NCBI RefSeq assembly: GCF_014652675.1
Contig: NZ_BMZG01000004.1
Location: 172,623 to 236,622, forward strand
Reading direction: 5' to 3'
DNA from: Formosimonas limnophila
GTDB lineage: Bacteria > Pseudomonadota > Gammaproteobacteria > Burkholderiales > Burkholderiaceae
Length of the DNA stretch: 64,000 nt
This document shows positions 25,393 to 34,231 of the stretch, in pieces (within the stretch, counting starts at the first letter, position 1; the number at the start of each line of letters is the position of its first letter). The position numbers were made by a program, and so were the translations under genes. A model generated the notes under the pieces. The model had not been told where the DNA came from and did no database searches. It saw only the letters and a program-made list of their open reading frames with translations.

Positions 25393-26520
25393 TCAATACT
25401 GTTGAATGTTGGCTATTTTTGAATCCATAACAAAAGCAACGCTATATTTAGCTCGTGTAATTGCAACGTATAGTTTTGCTTTTGCTTTGCCTTCTAAATT
25501 TTCACCGTTCTTAAGCCAGTTAAGCATCTTAGGGGTTGGATAAATCAGTACACGTTCGTAGGTTTGACCTTTTGATGCGCCAAAATTGCAGAATTGAAAA
25601 TTTTCATTCACCCCTTGCTTTAAATTCCATCGCAATTGAACAGGTTTGAATTGCTCAAGGTATTGAGTAACGTTTTTTTTGTTAACCGTAAAAATGCCTT
25701 GATGATCAATGCCAGTATTTGGGCAGCATCTACATGGTTGAGTTGCCTCAAAATCATTAGAGTACAGCTGCGATGAAAAGTCACAAATGGCTTGATTGCT
25801 TCGATGTGAGGCGGATAAAGTTTGCTCATCAATTTCAAAAGGCGTTTTTTTGACTTCGATTTCAGTGTTCAAAAAGTCCTTAATTTTCCCATTACGATAG
25901 TTCTTATGTTTAGACTCGTAATGCGTTTCAAAAGTAGTCTGCCGTGGGTCGCCAACCAGTAAAACTTTTGATGATGATTCAAAAAAAAGTTTTAGTAACG
26001 CAAGGTCATATCCAGCTAAATCTTGCACTTCATCAACATAAATATGCGTGAAAATTTTACTTATACGGCTGATGACTGCGCCTTTTGTTTTTTCATTGGA
26101 TTTAAAAACAAATTTTGACAGTCTGTCCGACAAAATTTTAGTTTTGCCAACAAAATAATGTCGCATGAAGTCTGTATTTTCAGGATACGGAAAACTTACA
26201 CCCACCTTATTTTTGAATGAGCCATACTCACGACCATTATTAATAATCAAACCGTTAATTTCAATATCGAATAACTTATCATTAAACGAACCTTGAAACG
26301 GTCTCACACCATGCTGTAATAAAAATGAAAACCACGTTTGTATCGTGACATGTTTGGGCACGCAACCATTTAAAGAGATAAATCGCTGTGTAATCGAACG
26401 TTCATTTTCTTGGGTGTACGTTGTAATCAGTATTTTTTCGTTTGGATACTTCAAAGACTCTTGAACCAAAAAATGAGTTTTGCCCGCACCAGCCCCTGCA
26501 ATCATCAGTTTATTTTTCAT
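25393..26520 (-). CDS. UvrD-like helicase of a Gabija-like defence pair (GajB-like)
   Basis: Superfamily 1 helicase-like ATPase (375 aa). Walker A is AGAGAGKTH (about residues 8-16), Walker B is YVDEVQD (161-167), motif III is LLVGDPRQTTF, a motif IV-like stretch is ASHRSNQAI, and motif VI is KLYVAITRAKYSV. The start is the ATG at 26520, which overlaps the end of the nuclease gene by 11 bases, so the two are coupled. At 375 aa it is shorter than characterised GajB (close to 500), probably with reduced accessory domains. Together with the OLD nuclease it forms a class 2 OLD/UvrD pair as in Gabija anti-phage systems. The region is visibly AT-richer than its flanks, pointing to horizontal acquisition. 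Confidence 0.85.
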   Translation of the reverse strand: MKNKLMIAGAGAGKTHFLVQESLKYPNEKILITTYTQENERSITQRFISLNGCVPKHVTIQTWFSFLLQHGVRPFQGSFNDKLFDIEINGLIINNGREYGSFKNKVGVSFPYPENTDFMRHYFVGKTKILSDRLSKFVFKSNEKTKGAVISRISKIFTHIYVDEVQDLAGYDLALLKLFFESSSKVLLVGDPRQTTFETHYESKHKNYRNGKIKDFLNTEIEVKKTPFEIDEQTLSASHRSNQAICDFSSQLYSNDFEATQPCRCCPNTGIDHQGIFTVNKKNVTQYLEQFKPVQLRWNLKQGVNENFQFCNFGASKGQTYERVLIYPTPKMLNWLKNGENLEGKAKAKLYVAITRAKYSVAFVMDSKIANIQQY

Positions 26521-28126
26521 CCGAAATCCAATCAACTGCATCATTGATGTATTCAGGCATCACAACCTCATCAGTACTACCAAACACGCTTAAAGCCCAA
26601 GTTGTTTTGTTTTTAATCATCCAAGCCACCAATTCGTTTGTGCTCGATTCGCTGCGCCCTAAAATTGTGTTCAAGGAAGCCAAAGGATTCACATGAGCAA
26701 ATTGTGGCTCAAGTGTGTTTTGCTGGTTATCACTGTCTGCGCAAATTTTGATGCTTGTGCATGATGAAAATTCAGTATATTTTTTTGTTATATTTTCCTT
26801 AAAATCACCATCGTTATCAGTCACAACCGCAACAGGCTTGTTAATCAGTTGGGCAATTTCTAAAAAGCGTTTAAAACTCAGCCCTACGGAAATAACGTCA
26901 ATTCCTTTTTCTATCGGCAAACAATTAAATTTTTGCAAAAAAGCCTTTTGCACAATCAGTTCATCCGATGGACCTTCCACTAAAATAGCTTTTTTTGCCA
27001 ACACCATGCGTAAAGTTTCAAAACCAGCCAATTTTTCAAAAAAAACTTGTGTGTCTGGTTTTAAATCAGATAGTTTCATTGCGACTCTATTGTTCAGTAA
27101 CGTCAAGTGGCTTAAATTTAGTTTGTTTGCCACGAAACTGCTGTGCGTTGTAATCAGTATCTGTTTACCTTCGCATTTGTCTTGAATGGTTTTAATCAGC
27201 TGATTGAGTTTGGTGTGCGATAAATGGTTTTCTGGTTCTTCAATTAACACCAAACTTGAATTTTGGGACTTTTTTTGTGCCAACGCCAAGTGTGTTTTGA
27301 TTAAGCACTGTTCGCCCTTGCCAATTTGATGAAATGGGATGTCCGCAACATACGTCATGAGGGCATTATCCCAAGAATTCTTTGCCGACAAATCAACTGA
27401 TATTTCAACAGCCTTTTCTGACAAACCCGCATTTGTTGAGATTTTGCGGTTGAGCTGAACAATGGCATAATCGCCCATAAAGGTTTCTTTAAGTTTTCGA
27501 TAAGACTGAGCCAAAGCAACCGTTTCTTTGCTGTCTAAATCATCACGAATAATTTTAGAAATATAAACATCCGAACCATTTTGCAAACGGCTTGAAGTCG
27601 AATCAATAACGACTGATTTTAGTGGAATGCTGCGTGTTGTGATGCTCTCGCGGGCAAAGGTTATGAGCGTGGTTTTATAGTATTCAATCGGGATGGTTTT
27701 CACTAAATCAGGCGTTTTAATCAACTCCTCGTATTCCGCTTTGTACGTATCATCGAACTCAATATGAAAGCTAAAACCTATGGCTGTTTTGTCTTTTTTA
27801 GAGTTTAGATCACCCTTGAAAATATCTAAACTATCGTCTGAAAGAAAAACCTCAATTGTGATTTTGGGTGGTGCAAGTGCTGTTTTATTTGCAAGGCTAT
27901 TTAAATACTCTTGCTCTGCTTCATTGTTAAAAAAATAAGAGGTCAACTCATTTCGCAGGTATTTCCCGTTGAGCATACCCGTTAATGCAAGGTGAGCCGC
28001 TTCTAACACAGTTGACTTGCCCGCCTCATTGTCACCAACCAATACATTGAGTCCAGCATTCAGCTTCAAAGAAAAGTCTCTAAAGCACTTGTAATTGGTG
28101 ATGTTAATTTCTGATATATAGCTCAT
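26510..28126 (-). CDS. OLD-family ATPase/TOPRIM nuclease (GajA-like)
   Basis: Overcoming-lysogenization-defect type nuclease (538 aa). The ABC-like ATPase has Walker A GDNEAGKST (31-39), a signature-like stretch IGKGEQCLIKTHLALA (268-283), Walker B LVLIEEPENH (292-301) and an H-loop TTHSS (326-330). The C-terminal TOPRIM nuclease has the metal-binding Glu in ILVEGPSDE (E384) and the DxD-type pair in VVTDNDGD (about 435-441). This is the GajA architecture; the family senses altered nucleotide pools and nicks phage DNA. It lies 54 bases downstream of aroB on the same strand, and the helicase gene follows with overlap. All key residues are present, so it is probably functional. Confidence 0.88.
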   Translation of the reverse strand: MSYISEINITNYKCFRDFSLKLNAGLNVLVGDNEAGKSTVLEAAHLALTGMLNGKYLRNELTSYFFNNEAEQEYLNSLANKTALAPPKITIEVFLSDDSLDIFKGDLNSKKDKTAIGFSFHIEFDDTYKAEYEELIKTPDLVKTIPIEYYKTTLITFARESITTRSIPLKSVVIDSTSSRLQNGSDVYISKIIRDDLDSKETVALAQSYRKLKETFMGDYAIVQLNRKISTNAGLSEKAVEISVDLSAKNSWDNALMTYVADIPFHQIGKGEQCLIKTHLALAQKKSQNSSLVLIEEPENHLSHTKLNQLIKTIQDKCEGKQILITTHSSFVANKLNLSHLTLLNNRVAMKLSDLKPDTQVFFEKLAGFETLRMVLAKKAILVEGPSDELIVQKAFLQKFNCLPIEKGIDVISVGLSFKRFLEIAQLINKPVAVVTDNDGDFKENITKKYTEFSSCTSIKICADSDNQQNTLEPQFAHVNPLASLNTILGRSESSTNELVAWMIKNKTTWALSVFGSTDEVVMPEYINDAVDWISDEK

Positions 28127-28180
28127 AAATATTCTCTACACAAAATTTCCGATTGTAATCGGCAAGAAATGACTTAATTT

Positions 28181-29263
28181 TCAAATCACTTCGCACACCC
28201 GCAAAGTTTCGCGCAATATAATCTTGGGAGCGGTTTGGATTTTGTATTTGCCGATACCCTCGAGCAGGACGAATTTTATTTGGCCTGCATCGGATTTTTT
28301 GTCCAACTTCATGAGTTCAATCATTTTGTCGATGCCGAGTTTCGGTGGTTCGGTCGGCAAACCAGCGGCTTTGACGAGATTCTGGATGCGAGTGACGTCG
28401 GTGGCAGAGAGTTGCCCTAAGCGATGTGATAAATCGGCAGCGAGTATCATACCGACGCCGACAGCTTCGCCGTGCAACCATGCTCCATAACCCATGCCTG
28501 CTTCGATGGCGTGGCCGAAGGTGTGGCCGAAGTTAAGAATGGCACGGATGCCGCCTTCTTTTTCGTCTTGTGCTACAACCTCTGACTTGATTTCACAGGA
28601 GCGTACGATGGCGTGGGTGAGGGCGGCTTCGTCTTTGGCCATGAGTTTTGGCATGTTGTCTTCTAACCAGCTAAAAAACGCTGCGTCGTAGATGGCACCG
28701 TGCTTGATGACTTCGGCCATGCCTGCCGATAATTCATTGCCGGGGAGTGTATTGAGTGTGCTCAAGTCGGCGAGCACTAACTGCGGCTGATAAAACGCGC
28801 CAATCATATTCTTACCCATTGGGTGGTTGATGCCTGTTTTGCCACCAACGGATGAGTCAACCTGTGAGAGCAGTGTGGTGGGAACTTGAATAAACGGTAC
28901 GCCGCGCATGTATGAAGCCGCAGCAAAACCCGTCATGTCACCGACAACGCCGCCACCCAGGGCAATTAGGGTGGTTTTACGGTCACACTGGTTGGCGAGC
29001 AGGGTGTCAAAAATCGTATTGAGCGTTTCGAGATTTTTGTACTCTTCGCCAGTGGGTAGCGTGTGAATATGAACCGTTTTGCCCAGTCCACGAATTGTTT
29101 TCGCCAGTTGCTCGGCATACAGTGGACCGACAATGGTGTTGGTCACAATCAAAACCGTTTTGCCTATGATGGCTTTTTGGAGTGGCTCTGCAGCGTGCGA
29201 TGCATTGCTGCCGATGATAATGGGATAGGTGCGGTCACCTAATGCAACATGGAGTGTGTTCAT
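28181..29263 (-). CDS. aroB: 3-dehydroquinate synthase
   Basis: Second enzyme of the shikimate pathway; converts DAHP to 3-dehydroquinate with NAD+ and a divalent metal (360 aa, usual length). NAD-binding [19 protein letters not shown] and [21 protein letters not shown] are diagnostic. Metal ligands are in [21 protein letters not shown] and [10 protein letters not shown]. It overlaps aroK by four bases, forming one unit with the pilus genes upstream. Complete. Confidence 0.97.
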   Translation of the reverse strand: MNTLHVALGDRTYPIIIGSNASHAAEPLQKAIIGKTVLIVTNTIVGPLYAEQLAKTIRGLGKTVHIHTLPTGEEYKNLETLNTIFDTLLANQCDRKTTLIALGGGVVGDMTGFAAASYMRGVPFIQVPTTLLSQVDSSVGGKTGINHPMGKNMIGAFYQPQLVLADLSTLNTLPGNELSAGMAEVIKHGAIYDAAFFSWLEDNMPKLMAKDEAALTHAIVRSCEIKSEVVAQDEKEGGIRAILNFGHTFGHAIEAGMGYGAWLHGEAVGVGMILAADLSHRLGQLSATDVTRIQNLVKAAGLPTEPPKLGIDKMIELMKLDKKSDAGQIKFVLLEGIGKYKIQTAPKIILRETLRVCEVI

Positions 29264-29850
29264 GGTGTGTTTCCTGCAGTGTGTTGGATTAATGCTTGAA
29301 TGATCTGTGTGGCTACTTGACCGACTTGGCCAGCGCCTGTGGTGACTTCGAAGTCAGCCAGTTCGTGATAAATCGGATGGCGGATGTCGTACAGTGATCT
29401 GAGTGTGCCCAGCGGATTACTATTTTGTAATAAAGGTCGACCTTTGTCATGGCGCGTGCGGTGAAGCAACCGCTCGGGCGTCGTCCAAAGGTAGACAACC
29501 CAGCCGTTGGCTTTGAGGTGTTCACGATTTTCTGGGCGCAAAACAGCGCCACCGCCTGTGGCGAGAACCAAATGGGAGCGCTGCGTCAGATCGGCGATTG
29601 CACGAGCTTCGCGTTCACGAAAGCCAGCTTCGCCCTCTATCTCAAAAATAGTGTTGATGGTGGTGCCTGTCCGCGCAATGATTTCGTCATCTGAGTCAAC
29701 AAAGTCACGTTGCAGTGCTTGTGCAAGGATGCGGCCAACGGTGGATTTACCCGCACCCATCAAACCGATGAGATAGACGTTGGGTGCGTTTTGCAAAATA
29801 ACGCGTTGCTCGGCTGTGAGCGGTAGAGGAGGGTTTTTTTTTCGATTCAT
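29260..29850 (-). CDS. aroK: Shikimate kinase
   Basis: Phosphorylates shikimate at the 3-OH using ATP (196 aa). P-loop [15 protein letters not shown] (about 32-46), shikimate-binding DSDDEI and [15 protein letters not shown], and the lid region RPLLQ are all visible. A short N-terminal extension ([16 protein letters not shown]) precedes the core. It overlaps pilQ and aroB by four bases on each side, the conserved pilQ-aroK-aroB arrangement. Confidence 0.96.
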   Translation of the reverse strand: MNRKKNPPLPLTAEQRVILQNAPNVYLIGLMGAGKSTVGRILAQALQRDFVDSDDEIIARTGTTINTIFEIEGEAGFREREARAIADLTQRSHLVLATGGGAVLRPENREHLKANGWVVYLWTTPERLLHRTRHDKGRPLLQNSNPLGTLRSLYDIRHPIYHELADFEVTTGAGQVGQVATQIIQALIQHTAGNTP

Positions 29851-31301
29851 GGTGACTCAGATGAATGCAGGTTGGAAAGAGCGGTGGGCTTGCCTTTGGC
29901 ATCGAGCACATAAGGAGTAAGGAATATCAACAGTTCTGTTTTACTCACACTTTTATCCGTGCGTTTGAATAGGTAACCGAGCAGCGGAATGTCGCCGAGT
30001 AAAGGCACTTTGTTTTCGCTGTTGTTACTGGCTTCTTGATAAATACCGCCGATGACCAATGTCCCGCCATTTTCGACTTTGACTTGTGTTTGCACGTGCT
30101 TGGTGTTGATGGTGTAGCCTGCGTCGGTGACCAGAGAGCCAATGCTGTCTTTGGCGACATCCACATCCATGATCACATCACCATTGGGTGTGATTTGCGG
30201 TGTGACCTCCAGCTTGAGGTTCGCTTTTCGGAAGGACGTCGAAGTCGCGCCTGAACTGGTGGATTCTTGGTAGGGGATTTCGGTACCTTGCTCAATCAGT
30301 GCTTTGACATTATTGCTGGTGACAACGCGAGGGCTGGAGATGACCTTACCTAAACCATCAACCTCAAGTGCGGAGATTTCGAGGTTAATGAATTGGGATA
30401 AACCTTTGCGAAATACGCTAACCGCATAGGTCGCTGGGTCTACGGCTGCTGAGGCAATGGCGGCGCCAAAACTTTGGTTGCTGCCAAAGTACGTGCTGTT
30501 GCCTTGGCTGCGCGTTGGGATTTGGATGTTTTGGCTCGGGTTTGTCGGGTTGGGCACAGACTGAAAGCCAGAGCTGGTTAAGTCATTAAAGCTCAGCTTC
30601 ATACCCAAACTGCGTGAAAAACTATCGTCCGCTTCAACGATTCGCGCCTCGATGAGTACCTGACGTGCTGGTTGGTCAATGCGCTTAATGAGTCCACGAA
30701 TCTGAGCCACGCGATCTGGCGTGTCTTGTACAAGTAGCTGGTTGGATAGTGGGTCAGCCATCACTGCGCCATGAGGTGAGAGTAAACGCTGACTCTCGAC
30801 AATCATTTTGCGTACCGACTCGGCTTTTTGGTATTGAAGGACGATGGTGTCGACACGGCCATAGTTCTGTATGCCGTAACTGTTTGTGCCATCGTCGTAA
30901 CCTTGCTCACTGAGCATCACAGAGTCGCCTGTGACGAAGTAGGTATTGTTGCTTTTTTCGACGGTTAGGTTTTTGGCTTTGACAATGACAGCCAATGCTT
31001 CTTGCCAAGAGGCATCCTTTAGATTTAGCGTCATAGTGCCTGTGACAGACTCATTGGCGACGATATTCACACCCGCTGTCTCGCCGAGCACTTGTAACAA
31101 AGCGCGCACAGGGACATCTTGAAATGAGAAGGCCATGCGTTTGTCTGTTGGTGCTGCGCTTAACGTTAATCCAATTGAGGCGTCGCTGGCTTGTGCAAGC
31201 AGCGGTGTACTTGTCATCAGCAATAGCCATGCAGCGAAGTGAGCGCAAACTTGAGCCAATTGATGCGTTCGGGTGCGTTGGGTGGCTTGATTTTTGTTCA
31301 T
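29847..31301 (-). CDS. pilQ: Type IV pilus secretin PilQ, short form
   Basis: Outer-membrane secretin ring for type IV pili (484 aa). The start is the ATG at 31301, overlapping the pilP stop, with GGAG upstream, rather than a frame start at 31391. After the signal peptide (LLMTSTPLLAQAS) come an N0-like domain (AFSFQDVPVRALLQVLGETAGVN), an N1-type secretin_N domain (VDTIVLQYQKAESVRKMIV...DPLSNQLLVQDTPDRVAQIRGLI) and the secretin core (VLIEARIVEADDSFSRSLG, GLGKVISSPRVVTSNN, LLIFLTPYVLDAKGKP). PilQ is usually near 700 residues with AMIN domains that bind peptidoglycan; none fits here. This is the compact form, or the anchoring is done by another protein. Confidence 0.9.
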   Translation of the reverse strand: MNKNQATQRTRTHQLAQVCAHFAAWLLLMTSTPLLAQASDASIGLTLSAAPTDKRMAFSFQDVPVRALLQVLGETAGVNIVANESVTGTMTLNLKDASWQEALAVIVKAKNLTVEKSNNTYFVTGDSVMLSEQGYDDGTNSYGIQNYGRVDTIVLQYQKAESVRKMIVESQRLLSPHGAVMADPLSNQLLVQDTPDRVAQIRGLIKRIDQPARQVLIEARIVEADDSFSRSLGMKLSFNDLTSSGFQSVPNPTNPSQNIQIPTRSQGNSTYFGSNQSFGAAIASAAVDPATYAVSVFRKGLSQFINLEISALEVDGLGKVISSPRVVTSNNVKALIEQGTEIPYQESTSSGATSTSFRKANLKLEVTPQITPNGDVIMDVDVAKDSIGSLVTDAGYTINTKHVQTQVKVENGGTLVIGGIYQEASNNSENKVPLLGDIPLLGYLFKRTDKSVSKTELLIFLTPYVLDAKGKPTALSNLHSSESP

Positions 31302-31879
31302 CAATGCTCCAGTTGGCCTTTTGTAATAGTGTGGGTTTTGCCGTTTGCAGACAGTTGTAAGTTCTGTTCGGTGAGTTGTGTCACAGACCATGATTCTTTA
31401 CCAATGTGCTCGTGTAGGTTGACCCGGTAAAGTCGCTCGCCAACTCTGACAATACCCCAAGTTCCGCCATTTTGGTGTAACACACCTTGATAATTGATTT
31501 CTCCTAATGTTGCTTGGCTCAATGTTGGCGCATGGGGTTTGATGTTTTGCTGAGGACGCTCAAGCGGCGATTCTGGTAAAGGCGTGGCCACTTCTGTGAT
31601 CAATGACGTCACTTCATCCAAATTTTTTTGTTCAGTGGTTTTGGCAGATGATTCGTTGCTGGCGATGAAGGCTTGTTTGTTGAGTGAGCTGGGCAGCTCA
31701 CTACTAAATAGCTGAGTTGTGGCTGCTTGTTCGGGTGGGTGAACGTTGTTTTTTGCTTGCTCGCGCGCTTGCGTCGTCCATTGACTGACATGCTCAACAC
31801 TGGTCAGGCTGTCAGGTTGCTTTTGGCATGCGCTTAAGATAAGTAGGGAGGTTATTTGAAGCATCAATGAGCCTTTCAT
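31301..31879 (-). CDS. pilP: Type IV pilus alignment lipoprotein PilP
   Basis: Inner-membrane lipoprotein linking PilNO to PilQ (192 aa). Signal peptide with lipobox (MLQITSLLILSAC), a disordered middle, then the PilP beta-domain (EINYQGVLHQNGGTWGIVRVGERLYRVNLHEHIGKESWSVTQLTEQNLQL). The start may be at 31879 or five codons later. It overlaps pilO by four bases and pilQ by one base. Confidence 0.88.
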   Translation of the reverse strand: MKGSLMLQITSLLILSACQKQPDSLTSVEHVSQWTTQAREQAKNNVHPPEQAATTQLFSSELPSSLNKQAFIASNESSAKTTEQKNLDEVTSLITEVATPLPESPLERPQQNIKPHAPTLSQATLGEINYQGVLHQNGGTWGIVRVGERLYRVNLHEHIGKESWSVTQLTEQNLQLSANGKTHTITKGQLEH

Positions 31880-32484
31880 TTGGCAGCTCCTTTGATGAAA
31901 AACAATTGCATTTTAGCTCTGACCTTGTTGGCATCAAGACCGTTAATCGTTAGACGCTCCAATGAAATGATTTCAGGGCGTTTTGCCAGTTCATGTGTCC
32001 ATGTCAAAACATTGGCATAGTTGCCCTCTAATTCGATGGTGAGCTGACCAACACCGCTGTCGGCGGCCAACTGATCGGCGAGGTGAATGTTTTGATTGGG
32101 GGTGGTCACCTCTTTAAAAGGAACGGGGGTCAGTGAGACGGGGTGAAGTTGTTGATCTGTTGCACTGGTGACCAAGTCAGTGTACCACTGAGGGATGTCT
32201 TGCACACTGATCGGTCGCTGGTCTTGAACGCGCATGTCGTGAATCTCAAGGCTCTGTTGCGCTTTTAGCTGCGCTGATTGTCGGTATTGTTGTTGCAGGG
32301 TGTTTGTTTGTGATTGCTTGGCTTGTACGGCTTGCCACAAGGGCATGAGAGACAAAACAGCCACTAATGCAATGACTGTCAAAGAAGCAAGCAACAGCAG
32401 CAGACGGCGTGGTGTACTTGGCCAATTCATGATTTCAGCCAAATCAAGTTGTGCCCACGTGTGCCAATCGTTACTTTGGTTCAT
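31876..32484 (-). CDS. pilO: Type IV pilus inner-membrane protein PilO
   Basis: Bitopic membrane protein (202 aa) of the alignment complex. A cytoplasmic N-tail and one TM segment (RLLLLLASLTVIALVAVLSLMPLWQAV) are followed by a coiled coil and a ferredoxin-like periplasmic domain (GVGQLTIELEGNYANVLTWTHELAKRPEIISLERLTI). It overlaps the pilM-pilN fusion gene by 14 bases and pilP by four bases. Confidence 0.9.
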   Translation of the reverse strand: MNQSNDWHTWAQLDLAEIMNWPSTPRRLLLLLASLTVIALVAVLSLMPLWQAVQAKQSQTNTLQQQYRQSAQLKAQQSLEIHDMRVQDQRPISVQDIPQWYTDLVTSATDQQLHPVSLTPVPFKEVTTPNQNIHLADQLAADSGVGQLTIELEGNYANVLTWTHELAKRPEIISLERLTINGLDANKVRAKMQLFFIKGAAK

Positions 32485-34021
32485 CGGGGTTTCCTTGGTT
32501 GGTGGGGGTGCTGATTTTTTGTTTTTTATTGATTAATTCTATGGAAAATTGCCAGTATTGTTGCGTTTGAGCCGTTTTACTGCTGATTTGGTTCAGGCGG
32601 ACATGGTGGCTGGCTGCGACACGCGGGTTGAGTTGTTCTAGCAGTGCGGCAACGCTTTGCGGTGAATTTGCGTTACCTGTGATGACGACGTTGTCGTTTT
32701 CTTGACGTGCGTCAGTAAACTGAACGGACTGATTGGACAAATCATTCAATGCTAGCATCCAATCAAGGTGGTTGGCGCTGCGTATTTTCCACGCTGTAAT
32801 TTGTCCTAATCGAGCGGCTTCTTCTATTACTGGTTGGCCATCTTTGATTGGTGTCGTGCTGGTTGCGGCATTTATAGACACGAGTTCGGCTTCTAATGCG
32901 TGGTTGATGGCGTCTGTTTTGTTTTGCTGATACCACAAAGCTCCGTAACTACATGACAGTACGAGAGAAGTAAACAACCCAGCCAACACGGTTTCTTGAA
33001 TAAAGTCGGCTTTTTGAGGCTGTTTCTTTTGGTTCGGCCACAGGTTTAAGAGGGGTGATGACAAATAAATCTGCTGGCTAAGATGCCAAACAGTGCCCAA
33101 ACGTGCCTGCAAGTCAGCATTTGTACTCCCTTCAGTTGGTGTACCGACTGGGCGTACAGACAAACCCAGACGTGTTTGAAGAGATGACTGGGCTTGTGTC
33201 CAATCCAAGCCCAAGCCTGTGCACAGCATCTGTGTCATTTTGGGCAAATCCTTGTCCAACCATTGCTTCGCTGCATTTTCGATTTCATTCACGGCAAAGT
33301 TGGTTGGTAGCTGCAGGTGCTTTTGAGAGCCAGCTTGATGAGGGGCGCGATAAAGAAACCCCGCTTGTGACAGTGCGTTGGGGTCAAAGTGACGAGCTTG
33401 GTGCTGCCTGTGGCCTTTTTTATCTGGCCACCACATTTGTAAACGGTCGTATTCGACTTGGCAGACAAACTGAGTGGGTATTTGAGGTTGGCTCTGTGGT
33501 GACTCATGATGGTGAATGCCTGCCCAAACCTGTTGCTCTGGGCACACCCATTTCAAATGCCAGTCAGTTTTGGCGAAAGCTGCGCTGTATTGAGCCACTT
33601 CTGTTTGTCGAGCCACGGCCAGCATGGTTTCGTTTTCATTGTGCTGAGTAAAGTCATAAAACACCTCTGACATCGATAAGCCCACTGTCTGCGAAATATG
33701 GCGTGTGACTTGGTAGTCACGCTCCTCTATATCCAAACCAGTTGGCAAAGTGATGTACTGCACATGCACCAATGTTGTCGGCAGTACCACCGCCACATCC
33801 AGTCTGGCGATGTCTATTTCTGCCTTCAAGCGACTTATCAGTTGCTCAGGTGCAATCAAACGCTGGTTTTGTATCACGTCATGTGGTAAAGGCAAAACAC
33901 CCGCCTTGATGGTGCGCGTGCCTCGCCGCACGAGATAAACGACCTCGTGTTCAAATAACGCAATCACCAGCAGGGGCGCATTTTGTCGAAATAAACGCAA
34001 CCAACGACGATTTGAAATCAA
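32471..34021 (-). CDS. PilM-PilN fusion protein, type IV pilus assembly
   Basis: A single 516-residue protein stands where separate pilM and pilN genes are expected. Residues about 1-310 are PilM-like: LLVIALFEHEVVYLVRRGTR, LDVAVVLPTTLVHVQYITLPTGLDIEERDYQV, then a degenerate actin-like half. At about 325 comes SSPLLNLWPNQKK, corresponding to the PilN N-terminal INLLPWR peptide that binds PilM. A TM segment (VLAGLFTSLVLSCSYGALWY) and a PilN periplasmic domain (LDWMLALNDLSNQSVQFTDARQENDNVVITGNANS...FSIELINK) follow. The frame is continuous with no internal stop, and pilO follows with a 14-base overlap. The layout resembles GspL of type II secretion. It diverges from mrcA, as pilM normally does. 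Confidence 0.85.
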   Translation of the reverse strand: MISNRRWLRLFRQNAPLLVIALFEHEVVYLVRRGTRTIKAGVLPLPHDVIQNQRLIAPEQLISRLKAEIDIARLDVAVVLPTTLVHVQYITLPTGLDIEERDYQVTRHISQTVGLSMSEVFYDFTQHNENETMLAVARQTEVAQYSAAFAKTDWHLKWVCPEQQVWAGIHHHESPQSQPQIPTQFVCQVEYDRLQMWWPDKKGHRQHQARHFDPNALSQAGFLYRAPHQAGSQKHLQLPTNFAVNEIENAAKQWLDKDLPKMTQMLCTGLGLDWTQAQSSLQTRLGLSVRPVGTPTEGSTNADLQARLGTVWHLSQQIYLSSPLLNLWPNQKKQPQKADFIQETVLAGLFTSLVLSCSYGALWYQQNKTDAINHALEAELVSINAATSTTPIKDGQPVIEEAARLGQITAWKIRSANHLDWMLALNDLSNQSVQFTDARQENDNVVITGNANSPQSVAALLEQLNPRVAASHHVRLNQISSKTAQTQQYWQFSIELINKKQKISTPTNQGNPDEPK

Positions 34022-34231
34022 TCTTGTTTCCTTAACAACACAGAGTCACTTCATTGAAAGCACACACAACTCGACTATAAAGAATACGAAAAGCATGTTT
34101 GAGGTTCGCAGTGCGGATATAAAAACCCCTATGATAATCAATGCTTTTTCACACAAAGCCATCTTGCAAGTATACAATAAGCACCAATTTCCCGACGGCA
34201 CTTTTGTCCGAAACATTTAACTGAAAACACC

